This document shows positions 44,073 to 52,591 of a DNA stretch of 64,000 nt, piece by piece. Origin of the DNA: Flavobacterium collinsii (GTDB lineage: Bacteria; Bacteroidota; Bacteroidia; Flavobacteriales; Flavobacteriaceae); the NCBI RefSeq assembly GCF_902804485.1, contig NZ_CADCST010000085.1:124001-188000 (forward strand), given 5' to 3'. How positions within the stretch are numbered: position 1 is the first letter of the stretch; each line of letters starts with the position of its first letter. Below the pieces are notes generated by a model. It was not told where the DNA came from and did not search any database. It was given only the letters and a program-made list of their open reading frames with translations. The translations under genes and the position numbers were made by a program.

Positions 44073-44101
44073 AAAAAAGATGAGCAGTACTGCTCATCTT
44101 T
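44073..44101 (-). terminator. Terminator of the toxin/lipoprotein pair
   Basis: A perfect 26-base palindrome (44076-44101; half-site AAAGATGAGCAGT). On the minus strand it is followed by six T. It lies 130 bases after the lipoprotein stop codon. Confidence 0.75.
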
Positions 44102-44182
44102 AAATTATTTATAGTTAATATTCACTCTATTTCAATATGTTAGAAATAAAAAATCTTATATCACTAACTCTGAAACACTACC

Positions 44183-44204
44183 GGATTCGTGCGGGAGCGA
44201 GGGG
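44183..44204 (+). repeat. RAYT-linked REP, partial copy 2
   Basis: GGATTCGTGCGGGAGCGAGG is the right part of the REP. The left arm is missing. It joins an ATATCACTAACTCTGAAACAC phrase that also occurs, slightly changed, near 44002. Confidence 0.6.
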
Positions 44205-44230
44205 AGATATATCCGAGTAATCGGGGTTTT

Positions 44231-44839
44231 CTACCACCACAAAATTTTCTCTTTTGCTTTTTGAAATTTAAGTTTGAAATTCCTGTTAATTTGATTATTC
44301 TCCATAATTATCTCTTTTTTATAACCATAACAATCTTCAAATCTAGCTATTACAGTATAATCTTTATCAAGTATTAAGGTTTCTTTCCTTGAGTCATAAC
44401 CTCTTTCATCATAATAAACCTTATAAACATTTTTATACTTCTTGAAATTTATCCTCCCTTTAGTGCATAAATAAAAATTATCTAGCTTTCTATCCACAAA
44501 ATAACAAGTGTCTCTTAAGGTTGGAGAGAAATACAAGTAGTTACTTTTATCATTTTCTATATTAGAGAAAATAAAGAGATCTTCTCCTTTTTTATAAAAA
44601 TCATTCATATAAGCATTATTTTTCTCCCCTTTTAAGTTTATTGCTAGATATTTTTCAATAATTGTATCTTTTTTAAACTCATATTTCCTAATAGAATATC
44701 CAATCAGACTGTCATTTTTCGAATATAATTTATAATACACATCTTTTTCGATCGTATTAACATTTTTATTACAACAGAAAAAAGAAAATGTAATCAGAAA
44801 TATAATTACAAAACTAAATTTTAAAGCTATTTTATTCAT
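44231..44839 (-). CDS. Lipoprotein, candidate immunity protein
   Basis: 202 residues with a lipoprotein signal (FLITFSFFC, tandem Cys near 22-23). The rest is beta-strand-rich and Lys/Tyr-rich, like many MORN-free DUF-type immunity or surface lipoproteins; no family recognised. It starts four bases after the stop codon of a toxin-like fragment, the usual toxin-then-immunity order, and ends next to a REP copy. Very AT-rich, as expected for accessory genes. The immunity role is inference from position. Confidence 0.6.
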   Translation of the reverse strand: MNKIALKFSFVIIFLITFSFFCCNKNVNTIEKDVYYKLYSKNDSLIGYSIRKYEFKKDTIIEKYLAINLKGEKNNAYMNDFYKKGEDLFIFSNIENDKSNYLYFSPTLRDTCYFVDRKLDNFYLCTKGRINFKKYKNVYKVYYDERGYDSRKETLILDKDYTVIARFEDCYGYKKEIIMENNQINRNFKLKFQKAKEKILWW

Positions 44840-44843
44840 TTTA

Positions 44844-45290
44844 TTATTTCTTTTTTCTTGGTGGTGTATCTTCCACTCCTACTTTATACGTTTTTTTGAC
44901 TTCTTTATTAACTAATTTCTGAACTTCAGATGGATTAAGAACTGTTTTTAGTTGAGAAATATATTCAAAATATTTTTTTGCTCTACCCTGTTTATCTTCT
45001 TTTACAGCCCGGTGATCCTTATATCCGCCTTTATTGTCCATAAACTGCTGTGTATTAACCATATCTGCCTCGCCTCGTCCTCCCTTATTAAATGCTGATA
45101 CAAGATCGTCTAAATCCTGTAACAAATGTAGAAATACTTCATGACCGGTAGTTTCAGCTTCATTAATAATTGAAGGATTCTCAATATCTTTATTTAATTG
45201 TATGGTAAATATCATATTTTCTTTTGAAATGCTTGGTGATAGAGTCTTTCCTTCAAAATCTAGATCCCCCTCTACTTCTTGAAAATACAT
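44844..45290 (-). CDS. Orphan Rhs-type toxin C-terminus (HExxxH zincin-like)
   Basis: 148 residues from ATG 45290, but the frame stays open upstream through GKYSNHY into a REP and meets a stop there, so a longer protein was probably cut off. The segment ETTGHEVFLHLLQDLDD has HExxxH (His50, Glu51, His55), a zinc-peptidase-like motif. No signal peptide. The short basic tail ends in PPRKKK. Together with the downstream lipoprotein and the nearby Rhs core fragment, this looks like a displaced polymorphic-toxin tip. Whether it is expressed or toxic is unknown. Confidence 0.55.
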   Translation of the reverse strand: MYFQEVEGDLDFEGKTLSPSISKENMIFTIQLNKDIENPSIINEAETTGHEVFLHLLQDLDDLVSAFNKGGRGEADMVNTQQFMDNKGGYKDHRAVKEDKQGRAKKYFEYISQLKTVLNPSEVQKLVNKEVKKTYKVGVEDTPPRKKK

Positions 45291-45308
45291 ATAATGATTA
45301 GAATATTT

Positions 45309-45339
45309 CCCCCGCTACCGCACGAATCCTTTCGTGTGG
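45309..45339 (-). repeat. RAYT-linked REP, copy 3 (inverted)
   Basis: The same core as copy 1 on the minus strand, with GGTAGCGGGG after the hairpin. It lies 12 bases from the 3' end of the RAYT gene and cuts into the start of the toxin fragment. Confidence 0.75.
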
Positions 45340-45350
45340 TACGCTTCTAC

Positions 45351-45917
45351 TTAAATATCAAACTTTCTAAAGACAATCACATCATCAACAAGTCCTTTTT
45401 CTCCTGAATAATCGATGGCACTGCTATATACATAATCTTCCGCTCTATAAACTAATCCTTCTTCTACAGGATTAGCGTGTATATAATCTATTTTTTGTTG
45501 AATAACATTGTTGCTCCAAAGTTCTATCGGTTTGTTATCGTGTCGCCAAAATTGATAGTGCTTTACATTAGAGCTTTTTTCTGCTTCTTTTTTGAAGAAG
45601 TCCAGCAAGAATTCTTTTCTGCTTTCTCTTGGATTCTCTAGTATGCTTTTTACTATAGACTGACTGGTGAATCTCTTTAAATCCCCTATCAACAATTCTG
45701 GATTTTGACCTTTTACACTTCTAAAAACCAGATGCACATGACTAGTCATAATGCACCATGCATGAATTTCTAAACCTTTGTTTTTTTGACAATATTCTAA
45801 ACTTTCTAAAAATAAATCCTTATACTCGTTTCTTGTAAATACATCTAGCCAGCCTACAACGGCAAAGCTTATGAAGTATAGACCTTCTGGATTATAAAAT
45901 TTGTAATTTCTACTCAT
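45351..45917 (-). CDS. REP-associated tyrosine transposase (RAYT, Y1/HUH)
   Basis: 188 residues. The HUH metal site is HVH in IHAWCIMTSHVHLVF (His60, His62), and the nucleophile is Tyr145 in IDYIHANPVEEGLVY, the YIHxNP signature of RAYTs. Length and the EGLYFISFAVVGWLDVF opening fit. These enzymes nick single-stranded REP hairpins. Here inverted REPs (copies 3 and 4) flank the gene within 60 bases on each side, the standard RAYT layout. All key residues are present, so it may be active. Confidence 0.92.
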   Translation of the reverse strand: MSRNYKFYNPEGLYFISFAVVGWLDVFTRNEYKDLFLESLEYCQKNKGLEIHAWCIMTSHVHLVFRSVKGQNPELLIGDLKRFTSQSIVKSILENPRESRKEFLLDFFKKEAEKSSNVKHYQFWRHDNKPIELWSNNVIQQKIDYIHANPVEEGLVYRAEDYVYSSAIDYSGEKGLVDDVIVFRKFDI

Positions 45918-45967
45918 TTTTAATTTATTAAATCTGCATAAAAACTAGACCTAGACCTTACATACTT

Positions 45968-45997
45968 CCACACGAAAGGATTCGTGCGGTAGCCGGG
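45968..45997 (+). repeat. RAYT-linked REP, copy 4
   Basis: CACGAAAGGATTCGTGCGG followed by TAGCCGGG, on the 5' side of the RAYT gene, inverted with respect to copy 3. Confidence 0.75.
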
Positions 45998-46084
45998 ATT
46001 ATCTTTGTCCAAGCGAAGTTGGAGACCTTCGCACAGCAGCTACATTTTGCGCAGCGAGAATATTAATTTATTTGATCCGGAATG

Positions 46085-46112
46085 ATTAAAATGGAGCAAG
46101 TTTCATAGCCAT
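46085..46112 (-). pseudogene. Truncated start of a second foreign gene
   Basis: On the minus strand GGGGAGGTTGCAAG, a strong Shine-Dalgarno sequence, is followed by ATG at 46112 and the codons MAMKLAP. The sequence then turns into AT-rich host DNA and hits a stop after one more codon. It looks like the first codons of the next gene in a donor operon, cut at the junction near 46090. Confidence 0.5.
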
Positions 46113-46193
46113 CTTGCAACCTCCCCTGTGCATAAGCGGTGGTCATGCCGGTACACTGATTAGCTTCATCTGGACGCCTTGACAGTTCCGCTG

Positions 46194-47084
46194 TCAGGGG
46201 CAGACATGGCGAACCCAGGTGCTGCCATCAAAGCACAGCAGACAGTCATTGCCGGCCGTCCACAGGGCGTCGGGTGCAGCGTCCAGGGAGACGAAATACG
46301 GAGTCTCACCTGTCATAGGAATCTGGCACTCCTGCAACAACACGCCATCGAAGGTCAGCAGCTTCTGGCCAGCAGCAATGTATAGGCGCTCTTGGAAATA
46401 TGCCAGCGACTCGAAAGTCCGATCGCTCAAGCTGTTTTCACCAATGTCTTGCCATCCGGTGACCGCACTTCCGCGGAACAGCGTGCCACCCGAGCCACTG
46501 ATGTACACCTGGCCGTCCGGGGCACAAAGTACCGCATTGAGTGGTAGGTTTGTGGGCGATTGCAATTCGCGCCAATGCTGCCCATCCCAATGACAAATCT
46601 GGCCACGAAAGCCGACTGCGTAGATGTCGTCTGCGCCAAAACCATCGAGGGCGTTGAAGGTACGGTTCACCTGGTCGACAAGGGGCGCGAAAATACCTTG
46701 GTCCTGCTCGTGCCACTGACTCCCGTCGTAGCGAAACAGTTGATTCTGGGTACCGGTTGCGTACAGGCTGCCAGCAATTTCCTTGAGGCAGTAAAAGTAG
46801 CCCACCTTGGGTTTCAGGTAGCTGTCCATTGGCTGTTGTCCACGAGAATTCTGGCGAAACAGGCCGCGACGCCCCAAGAAACACAAATCGCCTCGGGGCT
46901 TGCCGGGGCTGGGAGCACGGCCTTCGCAAGTGTAGGCGATTTCGTCGAGGTCATAGAGGTGAAACCACTGGGCGTCGCGGTAAATCATGACGCGGGTAAT
47001 GCTCGGCTCGCTGCCTTCGATGTACAGATGACCAGCAAAAAATGCCTGGTTGGCCGAGTCAGCTACCAGGCTGGTGAAGTACAT
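46194..47084 (-). CDS. GC-rich, recently acquired beta-propeller-like protein
   Basis: 296 residues from ATG 47084. An upstream ATG at 47105 is in frame, but AAGGA lies 11 bases ahead of 47084, a proteobacterial-type ribosome site. The protein has repeated RYDGSQWHEQ, HWDGQHWRELQ and TFDGVLLQE units, each a WxG-type blade, so it is probably a propeller. No signal peptide or membrane segment. Base composition and codon use (many CTG, GCC, CAG) are unlike every neighbour and suggest a gamma- or betaproteobacterial donor. The composition changes sharply near 47106 and near 46090. Function unknown; such genes can lie in secretion-toxin clusters, but that is inference. Confidence 0.7.
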   Translation of the reverse strand: MYFTSLVADSANQAFFAGHLYIEGSEPSITRVMIYRDAQWFHLYDLDEIAYTCEGRAPSPGKPRGDLCFLGRRGLFRQNSRGQQPMDSYLKPKVGYFYCLKEIAGSLYATGTQNQLFRYDGSQWHEQDQGIFAPLVDQVNRTFNALDGFGADDIYAVGFRGQICHWDGQHWRELQSPTNLPLNAVLCAPDGQVYISGSGGTLFRGSAVTGWQDIGENSLSDRTFESLAYFQERLYIAAGQKLLTFDGVLLQECQIPMTGETPYFVSLDAAPDALWTAGNDCLLCFDGSTWVRHVCP

Positions 47085-47105
47085 ATCGGTGTTTTTCCTT
47101 GACAT

Positions 47106-47437
47106 AGTTTTTGAATTTTTTCGTAAGTTAAAACTTATTCAAGTGCAATAATAGCCTAATTTTAACTGAATAGCAATACCTGATTTCGGTGATTTTTTGG
47201 AGATGTGATGAATTTTAACATTTCACTACAGGATTGTTTTTGGCGAAGTCTTTTGAGGTTGCAGTGTGAACTATAATCAAAGAAGTTAAAATTGTATGGG
47301 TATATTACAGAGGTTAGGGGCCAGGTAGGAGGGTACAGGAGGGATTCTTTAGTGAAACGAAAAACATTTTCGAGTTATTCTAGTGACTGTCTGAGGAGTT
47401 ATGAAGTCAGGTTTATGTTCGGATAAGTATAAAAAAA
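47106..47437. other. Non-coding stretch between foreign gene and fabH
   Basis: AT-rich host-type DNA with no gene or clear repeat. Only the terminator that follows is structured. Confidence 0.4.
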
Positions 47438-47470
47438 AACAATCAGTACATATTTTGTACTGATTGTTTT
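47432..47470. terminator. Terminator between fabH and the accessory region
   Basis: CAATCAGTAC pairs with GTACTGATTG around a short loop (about 47440-47467), with an A run on the left and a T run on the right. It can work in both directions. Confidence 0.8.
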
Positions 47471-47548
47471 TTGTTTGAAATCGATTTTGAACTTATGACA
47501 GGTGATACCTCATCATAAGGATATAGTGTAATGTTTTTTATATAATAT

Positions 47549-48532
47549 TTACCATTTGATGTACATACTGCCCCAGGAGAATCCTGCTCCAAAAGCTGTA
47601 ATAACAATGTTATCTCCTTTTTTAAAATCTTTTTTGAAATCCCAAAGACATAGCGGAATCGTTGCTGCTGTAGTGTTACCGTATTTTTGAATATTTACTT
47701 TAAATTTCTCAATACCAATACCAATTTCTTCACTTACTGCCTGAATGATTCTTAAATTAGCCTGATGTGGGATTACCCAGTCTATCATATCCGGAGTCAA
47801 TGAAGCTTTTTCCATTAGTTCTTTAGACGTACCGCTCATGTTTCTCACAGCATGTTTAAAAACAGTTCTTCCTTCCTGATGTACAAAGTGCTGTTTGTTT
47901 TGAATGGTTTCTTCAGTTGTTGACAAAAGAGAACCTCCGGCACGTACAGAAAGGAATTCAGCACCTGTTCCGTCTGTTCTGAAAATGTTTTGATGAATAC
48001 CACGACCGTCTGTAGTAGGTTGTAAAAGTACAGCACCCGCGCCGTCGCCAAATAAAATACAGCTGTTTCGGTCTTCATAGTTCACGATCGAACTCATTTT
48101 ATCGGCACCAACTACGACAACATTTTTGTATCTGCCGCTTTCAATAAAGCTTGCGCCTACCGAAAGTGCATATAAAAAGCCACTGCAGGCAGCGTTAAGG
48201 TCAAATCCCCAGGCGCTTTTCAGTCCTGCTTTTTCGCATACCAAACTGGCAGCGGGAGTAAGAATATGGTCGGGTGTTGATGTTGCGAGTATAAGACAAT
48301 CAATATCCAGAGGATTTATATCATAATTTTTTATTAAATCTTTAATGGCGAAAGAAGCCATATCTGAGGTTGCCAGTGTAGGGTCATCCAATATTCTTCT
48401 TTCTTTTATGCCTGTTCGAGAGGTAATCCACTCATCTGTTGTATTTATTCTTTTTTCTAAATCAGTATTGCTTAAAACCGTTTCCGGTACATATCCTCCA
48501 ATAGCAATAATGGAAGCCTTTGTTGTATTCAT
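47549..48532 (-). CDS. fabH: Beta-ketoacyl-ACP synthase III (FabH-like)
   Basis: 327 residues. The triad is complete: Cys in DLNAACSGFLYAL (~114), His in DWVIPHQANLRI (~252) and Asn in KYGNTTAATIP (~284). GDGAGAVLL and the final FGAGFSWGSMYIKW are also typical. It condenses an acyl-CoA with malonyl-ACP to start fatty acid synthesis. It stands alone, without rpmF or plsX, so it could be the second, specialised copy that many Flavobacterium strains carry (for branched or aryl-polyene starters); I cannot tell which. Confidence 0.9.
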   Translation of the reverse strand: MNTTKASIIAIGGYVPETVLSNTDLEKRINTTDEWITSRTGIKERRILDDPTLATSDMASFAIKDLIKNYDINPLDIDCLILATSTPDHILTPAASLVCEKAGLKSAWGFDLNAACSGFLYALSVGASFIESGRYKNVVVVGADKMSSIVNYEDRNSCILFGDGAGAVLLQPTTDGRGIHQNIFRTDGTGAEFLSVRAGGSLLSTTEETIQNKQHFVHQEGRTVFKHAVRNMSGTSKELMEKASLTPDMIDWVIPHQANLRIIQAVSEEIGIGIEKFKVNIQKYGNTTAATIPLCLWDFKKDFKKGDNIVITAFGAGFSWGSMYIKW

Positions 48533-48950
48533 TGAATTTTTTGTTTCTCTTTTAGTGTTCTTTTAATTTTGACTTTCGGCCCAAAACCTTTCTCCAGTCC
48601 ATTTTACAAGAGTTTTTCGAAGAATATGTAGTACGAGGGGCATCTTCATTTACAGGGGCGCAATTTAACAAATATAAAGACGCAAAAATCTCGGGATTTG
48701 TTAATTTACTTTTAATATTTCTGTTTCACTTCATTATTAATAAAATCAAATCCTGTTTCGAATGATTTTGTCTCAGTTCTTCAACGTTTATAAAAAAGCA
48801 TTCCAACTGAACTTAGTATTGGTCGCAAAAATGTTTTTTTGTTACGGTCAGGTTTAGAAAAGTGAAGAATGTTAAAAATAGCATTCTTTTAATAAATGAA
48901 TGAGATTTGACCGTATTCATTGTCAAAAGTGTAATATGGATTAATTAACT
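48533..48950. other. Non-coding stretch upstream of fabH and the B12 operon
   Basis: About 420 bases between divergent units. No gene or repeat recognised. Promoters of both sides should lie here. Confidence 0.4.
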
Positions 48951-48951
48951 C

Positions 48952-48979
48952 TTGTTTTTATAAAGATAATTCTATCTTT
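48952..48979 (+). promoter_or_regulatory. Promoter of the cobalamin operon
   Basis: TTG at 48952-48954 and TATCTTTA at 48972-48979 (one base from TAnnTTTG), 17 bases apart. Transcription would begin just ahead of the riboswitch. Confidence 0.55.
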
Positions 48980-48982
48980 ACG

Positions 48983-49225
48983 CCCAGATTCAGGTCTGTT
49001 TTTTCTTTAGAGAAAACAGTTAAAAGGGAATCAGGTGTAAATCCTGAACAGACCCGCTACTGTAAGTTCTGTAAAAGTCTTTAACATTACTAATGCCATT
49101 GTCCGCCGCAGCGGATGAGAAGGCTGTTTAAAGATGGAACAAGTCAGGAGACCTGCCGGAATCACATAGTTTAAGACTTTCGTGGAATAAAGTTGAACAA
49201 CAATAAACGGACCTGTTATTTTTTA
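48983..49225 (+). ncRNA. Cobalamin (B12) riboswitch
   Basis: A conserved string of the aptamer is present in order: AGGTCTG, GGAATCAGGTGTAAATCCTG, ACAGACCCGCTACTGTAA, then after a variable arm AGTCAGGAGACCTGCCG. The B12-box stem partners (GGTCTG/CAGACC) are intact. The variable arm between them has its own stem (GTCCGC/GCGGAT, near 49100). It lies directly ahead of a BtuB-like receptor gene, so binding of adenosyl- or methylcobalamin should switch off uptake. The switch probably hides the ribosome access or terminates; I see no clear T-run terminator before 49290. Confidence 0.95.
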
Positions 49226-49289
49226 ATGGGATCCTGCCTTATTGCTTTTTTGACGATCACATTCCGAAGTTTATTTAATTAAATCAGTG

Positions 49290-51338
49290 ATGTGTAAGAC
49301 CAGAAAATTACTTTTATTTCTTTTCGTATTGTTAGCTCCCGTCGTACTTCGCTCGCAGACTACTAAGGACAGTTTGAGGGTTTTGAAAGAAGTACTGTTA
49401 AAAGCAAAACCTTATCAGGAAGTGATTCCCGTACAAAGCCTCTCAGGAGTATTGCTAGAAAACTTGGCCAGCCACAATGTTGCCGATGCACTTCGTTATT
49501 TTGCCGGAGTACAAATCAAGGACTATGGTGGTCTGGGCGGACTTAAAACGGTGGATGTACGTAACATGGGAACGCATCACGTGGGTGTTTTTTATGACGG
49601 AATTCAGTTAGGAAATGCACAGAACGGAGTTACGGATTTAGGAAAATACTCCCTCGATGATATGGAATCGCTCACCATGTATAATGGTCAGAAGAGTGAA
49701 ATATTTCAGTCAGCTAAAGACTTTGCAGCAGCTTCTACTATTTACTTGCGCACCAAACGGCCTGTTTTTGAGAATAACAAAAAGACCAATTTCTTACTGC
49801 GTTATAAAACCATGTCTATCAATTACAATGATCTTTCTTTTAGATTGGAGCAGAAATTAAGTGATAAAGTAAGTTGGAGCGCCAGTTCTGAATACATAAA
49901 ATCTAACGGAGAATACAAATTCAGATACAAAAGAAACAATCTCGACGGTACTGTGGCTTACGATACCTCAGCAACGAGACACAATAGTGATATAGAAGCA
50001 TTCCGTTTCGAGTCTGGTATGTACGGGAAAATGAAGAACGGTACCTGGGATGCCAAAATATATTATTACGGTTCTGAAAGAGGAGCACCGGGAGCTATTG
50101 TAGAAAACAAATTTTCGGATGGTTTTAGACAGTACGACAAGAATTTTTTTGCACAGGGTACTTTTATAAAAGACCTTAGCGAAAGATATAAATTCCAGGC
50201 TAAGGCAAAATATGCCTATGATTATACCCATTATGTAGCCAGAGACACCACCAGTGTACTGGGTGAAGTGGTTACCGAAGGCGCTCAATCTGACGATAGT
50301 TATTACCAGCAGGAATATTATTTCTCAGCAGTCAATCTGTACAAGATTCTACCCACTTGGGACGTTTCGTTGTCGACTGATTTTCAATACAACCGGCTTA
50401 ATGCAACCCGAAAAGGGATAAAGACCCTGTTCTCTTATCCGGAGCGCTACACCGCTTTGTTTGTGCTGGCAAGTTCCTACAGATTGAATGGCTTTAAAGT
50501 TCTGGGCAGCGTTGTGGGAACGCACGTGCAGGAAGAAGTGCGTTACAATGCCAAAGCTCCCGATAAAACAGAATTTACTCCGGCCATATTTTTGGGTTAT
50601 ACACCCTTTAAAGACTACGATTTTAATGTAAGAGCTTTTGCGAAACGTATGTTCCGAATGCCCACTTTTAATGATTTGTATTATACGATGGTCGGTTCCA
50701 GTACCTTAAGACCCGAATACATGAATCAGTACGATGTTGGATTTACCTACAACATACCGGTGGAGAAAGGTTTCCTGGATCAGTTTTCTCTTCAGGTTGA
50801 TGGATATTATACCAATACAAAAGATAAAATAATTGCCGCTCCAACCGGAAATTTATTCCGTTGGATGATGACCAATATCGGGCAGGTTAAAGGAAAAGGA
50901 ATAGAGTCGGCTGTGGATATGAAAATGCATTTCGGCAAAGTAAATCTGGCTACTCATTTAACCTATACGTATTCAGAGAGCAGAGATTACACCAAGTTTG
51001 CCGGTTTGGAATTGTCCTCTTACGGAGATCAGATTCCTTACACACCGTGGCACAGCGGATCCGGAATATTAAATGCAGATTATAAGTCATGGAATTTTAA
51101 CTATAGCTTTATATATGTAGGAAAACGCTACAACGGAAATGTAAACAATATCAAAATTAATGAAGTGGAGCCTTGGTACACACATGATTTGGCGGTTCAG
51201 AAAATGTTCTCCTTTCATCAGTATAAAGTAAAAGGAACAATCGAATTGAACAATGCCCTAAATCAGCAGTACGAAGTGATTTATAACTATCCGATGCCGG
51301 GCCGTACTTTAAAATTTATAATCAGTATTGCACTATGA
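49290..51338 (+). CDS. btuB: BtuB-like TonB-dependent cobalamin receptor
   Basis: 682 residues with a signal peptide (ends in LRSQ). There is no carboxypeptidase-like domain, unlike SusC. The plug has VQSLSGVLLENLASHNVADALR and FYDGIQLGNAQNGVTDLG. The rest is a barrel ending FIISIAL. Size matches BtuB-type receptors. The ATG at 49290 is preferred over the GTG three bases earlier. It follows the riboswitch by about 65 bases and overlaps the next gene by ATGA, so uptake of cobalamin from the surface protein is the natural role. Confidence 0.88.
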   Translation: MCKTRKLLLFLFVLLAPVVLRSQTTKDSLRVLKEVLLKAKPYQEVIPVQSLSGVLLENLASHNVADALRYFAGVQIKDYGGLGGLKTVDVRNMGTHHVGVFYDGIQLGNAQNGVTDLGKYSLDDMESLTMYNGQKSEIFQSAKDFAAASTIYLRTKRPVFENNKKTNFLLRYKTMSINYNDLSFRLEQKLSDKVSWSASSEYIKSNGEYKFRYKRNNLDGTVAYDTSATRHNSDIEAFRFESGMYGKMKNGTWDAKIYYYGSERGAPGAIVENKFSDGFRQYDKNFFAQGTFIKDLSERYKFQAKAKYAYDYTHYVARDTTSVLGEVVTEGAQSDDSYYQQEYYFSAVNLYKILPTWDVSLSTDFQYNRLNATRKGIKTLFSYPERYTALFVLASSYRLNGFKVLGSVVGTHVQEEVRYNAKAPDKTEFTPAIFLGYTPFKDYDFNVRAFAKRMFRMPTFNDLYYTMVGSSTLRPEYMNQYDVGFTYNIPVEKGFLDQFSLQVDGYYTNTKDKIIAAPTGNLFRWMMTNIGQVKGKGIESAVDMKMHFGKVNLATHLTYTYSESRDYTKFAGLELSSYGDQIPYTPWHSGSGILNADYKSWNFNYSFIYVGKRYNGNVNNIKINEVEPWYTHDLAVQKMFSFHQYKVKGTIELNNALNQQYEVIYNYPMPGRTLKFIISIAL

Positions 51339-52480
51339 AAAAGAGAAGTACCCGATTCCTGCTTAGTTTATTTGTTGCCCTTCTTTTGGTTTCCTGTAGA
51401 GAAGAAGAAACTGTTTTTCCGTCTTCGGATAAAAGTGTTGCAGCACCGAGAGGGGATGGCAACATTGAAGGATTCTATCTTTTGAACGAAGGTAATATGG
51501 GAATGAACCGTGCCAGTATTGATGTGTTCAATTACAGAACCGGAAATTATACTACCGATATTTACTCCGAACGCAATCCCACAGTGGTAAAAGAACTGGG
51601 CGATGTGGGAAACGATATAAAAATTTACGGGAATAAAGTGTATGCGGTTATCAACTGTTCCAATAAGGTGGAGGTAATCGACAAATGGTCCGCAAAACGA
51701 ATCAAAAAAATAGACATTCCGAATTGCAGGTATGTTGCTTTTTACAAAAACAAAGCCTACGTAAGTTCGTATTCAGGTCCCGTTGCCATTGATCCAAATG
51801 CCGAAATTGGATTTGTAGCAGAAATAGATACGACTTCATTAGAAATAAAACGCAAAGTGACCGTTGGTTATCAGCCGGAACAAATGGTGGTACATAACGG
51901 AAAATTGTATGTAGCCAATTCAGGAGGTTACCGAGTGCCTAATTATGACAGAACTGTATCGGTAATCGATCTTGAAACTTTTACCGAAATAAAAAAAATA
52001 GATGTGGGGATCAATCTCCACAGCATGCAGGTAGACAGCAGGGGAGATATCTACGTAAGTTCCAGAGGCGATTATTACAACACTCCTTCTAATCTTTTTG
52101 TGATCGATACAAAAACAGACGAGAAGAAAATGCAGCTTGATATTCCGGTTTCGGCAACATGTCTCGTCGATGATTTGCTTTATTACTACAGTGTTTCATG
52201 GAGTTATCTCACCAATAGCAATAAAGTTTCCTATGGAATATTAGATACAAAGACCAAAAAAGTCATAAATAATAAAATCATTACGGATGGTACCGACAAA
52301 CAGATCATGATTCCTTATGGCTTGCAGGTAAATCCCGAAACAAAAGAAGTATATGTCACCGATGCCCAAAATTATGTGGTAACAGGTTATATCTACTGTT
52401 TTACTCCTGAAGGAAAATTAAAATGGAAGACTACAGCCGGAAATATTCCTGCTCATATTGCTTTTATAACTAAAAAGTGA
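51335..52480 (+). CDS. BtuG-like surface propeller lipoprotein (B12 binding)
   Basis: 381 residues with a lipoprotein signal (LLLVSCREEE, Cys about 21). FYLLNEGNMGMNRASIDVFNY is the opening of the DUF5074/YncE-like propeller of BtuG proteins, which in Bacteroides bind cobalamin extremely tightly and sit on BtuB. Blade strands (KVYAVINCSNKVEVID, GKLYVANSGGY) repeat through the body. It overlaps btuB by four bases. The stop codon lies inside a five-fold 7-base repeat. The BtuG role is from family and position. Confidence 0.8.
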   Translation: MKKRSTRFLLSLFVALLLVSCREEETVFPSSDKSVAAPRGDGNIEGFYLLNEGNMGMNRASIDVFNYRTGNYTTDIYSERNPTVVKELGDVGNDIKIYGNKVYAVINCSNKVEVIDKWSAKRIKKIDIPNCRYVAFYKNKAYVSSYSGPVAIDPNAEIGFVAEIDTTSLEIKRKVTVGYQPEQMVVHNGKLYVANSGGYRVPNYDRTVSVIDLETFTEIKKIDVGINLHSMQVDSRGDIYVSSRGDYYNTPSNLFVIDTKTDEKKMQLDIPVSATCLVDDLLYYYSVSWSYLTNSNKVSYGILDTKTKKVINNKIITDGTDKQIMIPYGLQVNPETKEVYVTDAQNYVVTGYIYCFTPEGKLKWKTTAGNIPAHIAFITKK

Positions 52481-52511
52481 AGAGTGAAGAGTGAAGAGTG
52501 AAGAGTGAAGA
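52477..52511 (+). repeat. Five tandem copies of GTGAAGA
   Basis: A 7-base unit repeated five times without a mismatch. The TGA in the first copy is the stop codon of the BtuG-like gene. Loss or gain of one unit would leave the stop unchanged. Confidence 0.9.
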
Positions 52512-52591
52512 ATTAGATGTTACGCTCACTGGAAATTTATTTTGTTGTACCTCAGCAATCATGTGTCATTAAAGAATAAAAATAAAAAAAT

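Noticed and set aside
46438..46929. 163-residue minus-strand frame inside the GC-rich gene
   Set aside because: Arg/Pro-rich shadow of the real frame, with no start signal.
46560..47102. 180-residue open frame on the plus strand opposite the GC-rich gene
   Set aside because: GC-rich DNA gives long frames by chance. The minus-strand frame has propeller repeats and a ribosome site, and this one has neither.
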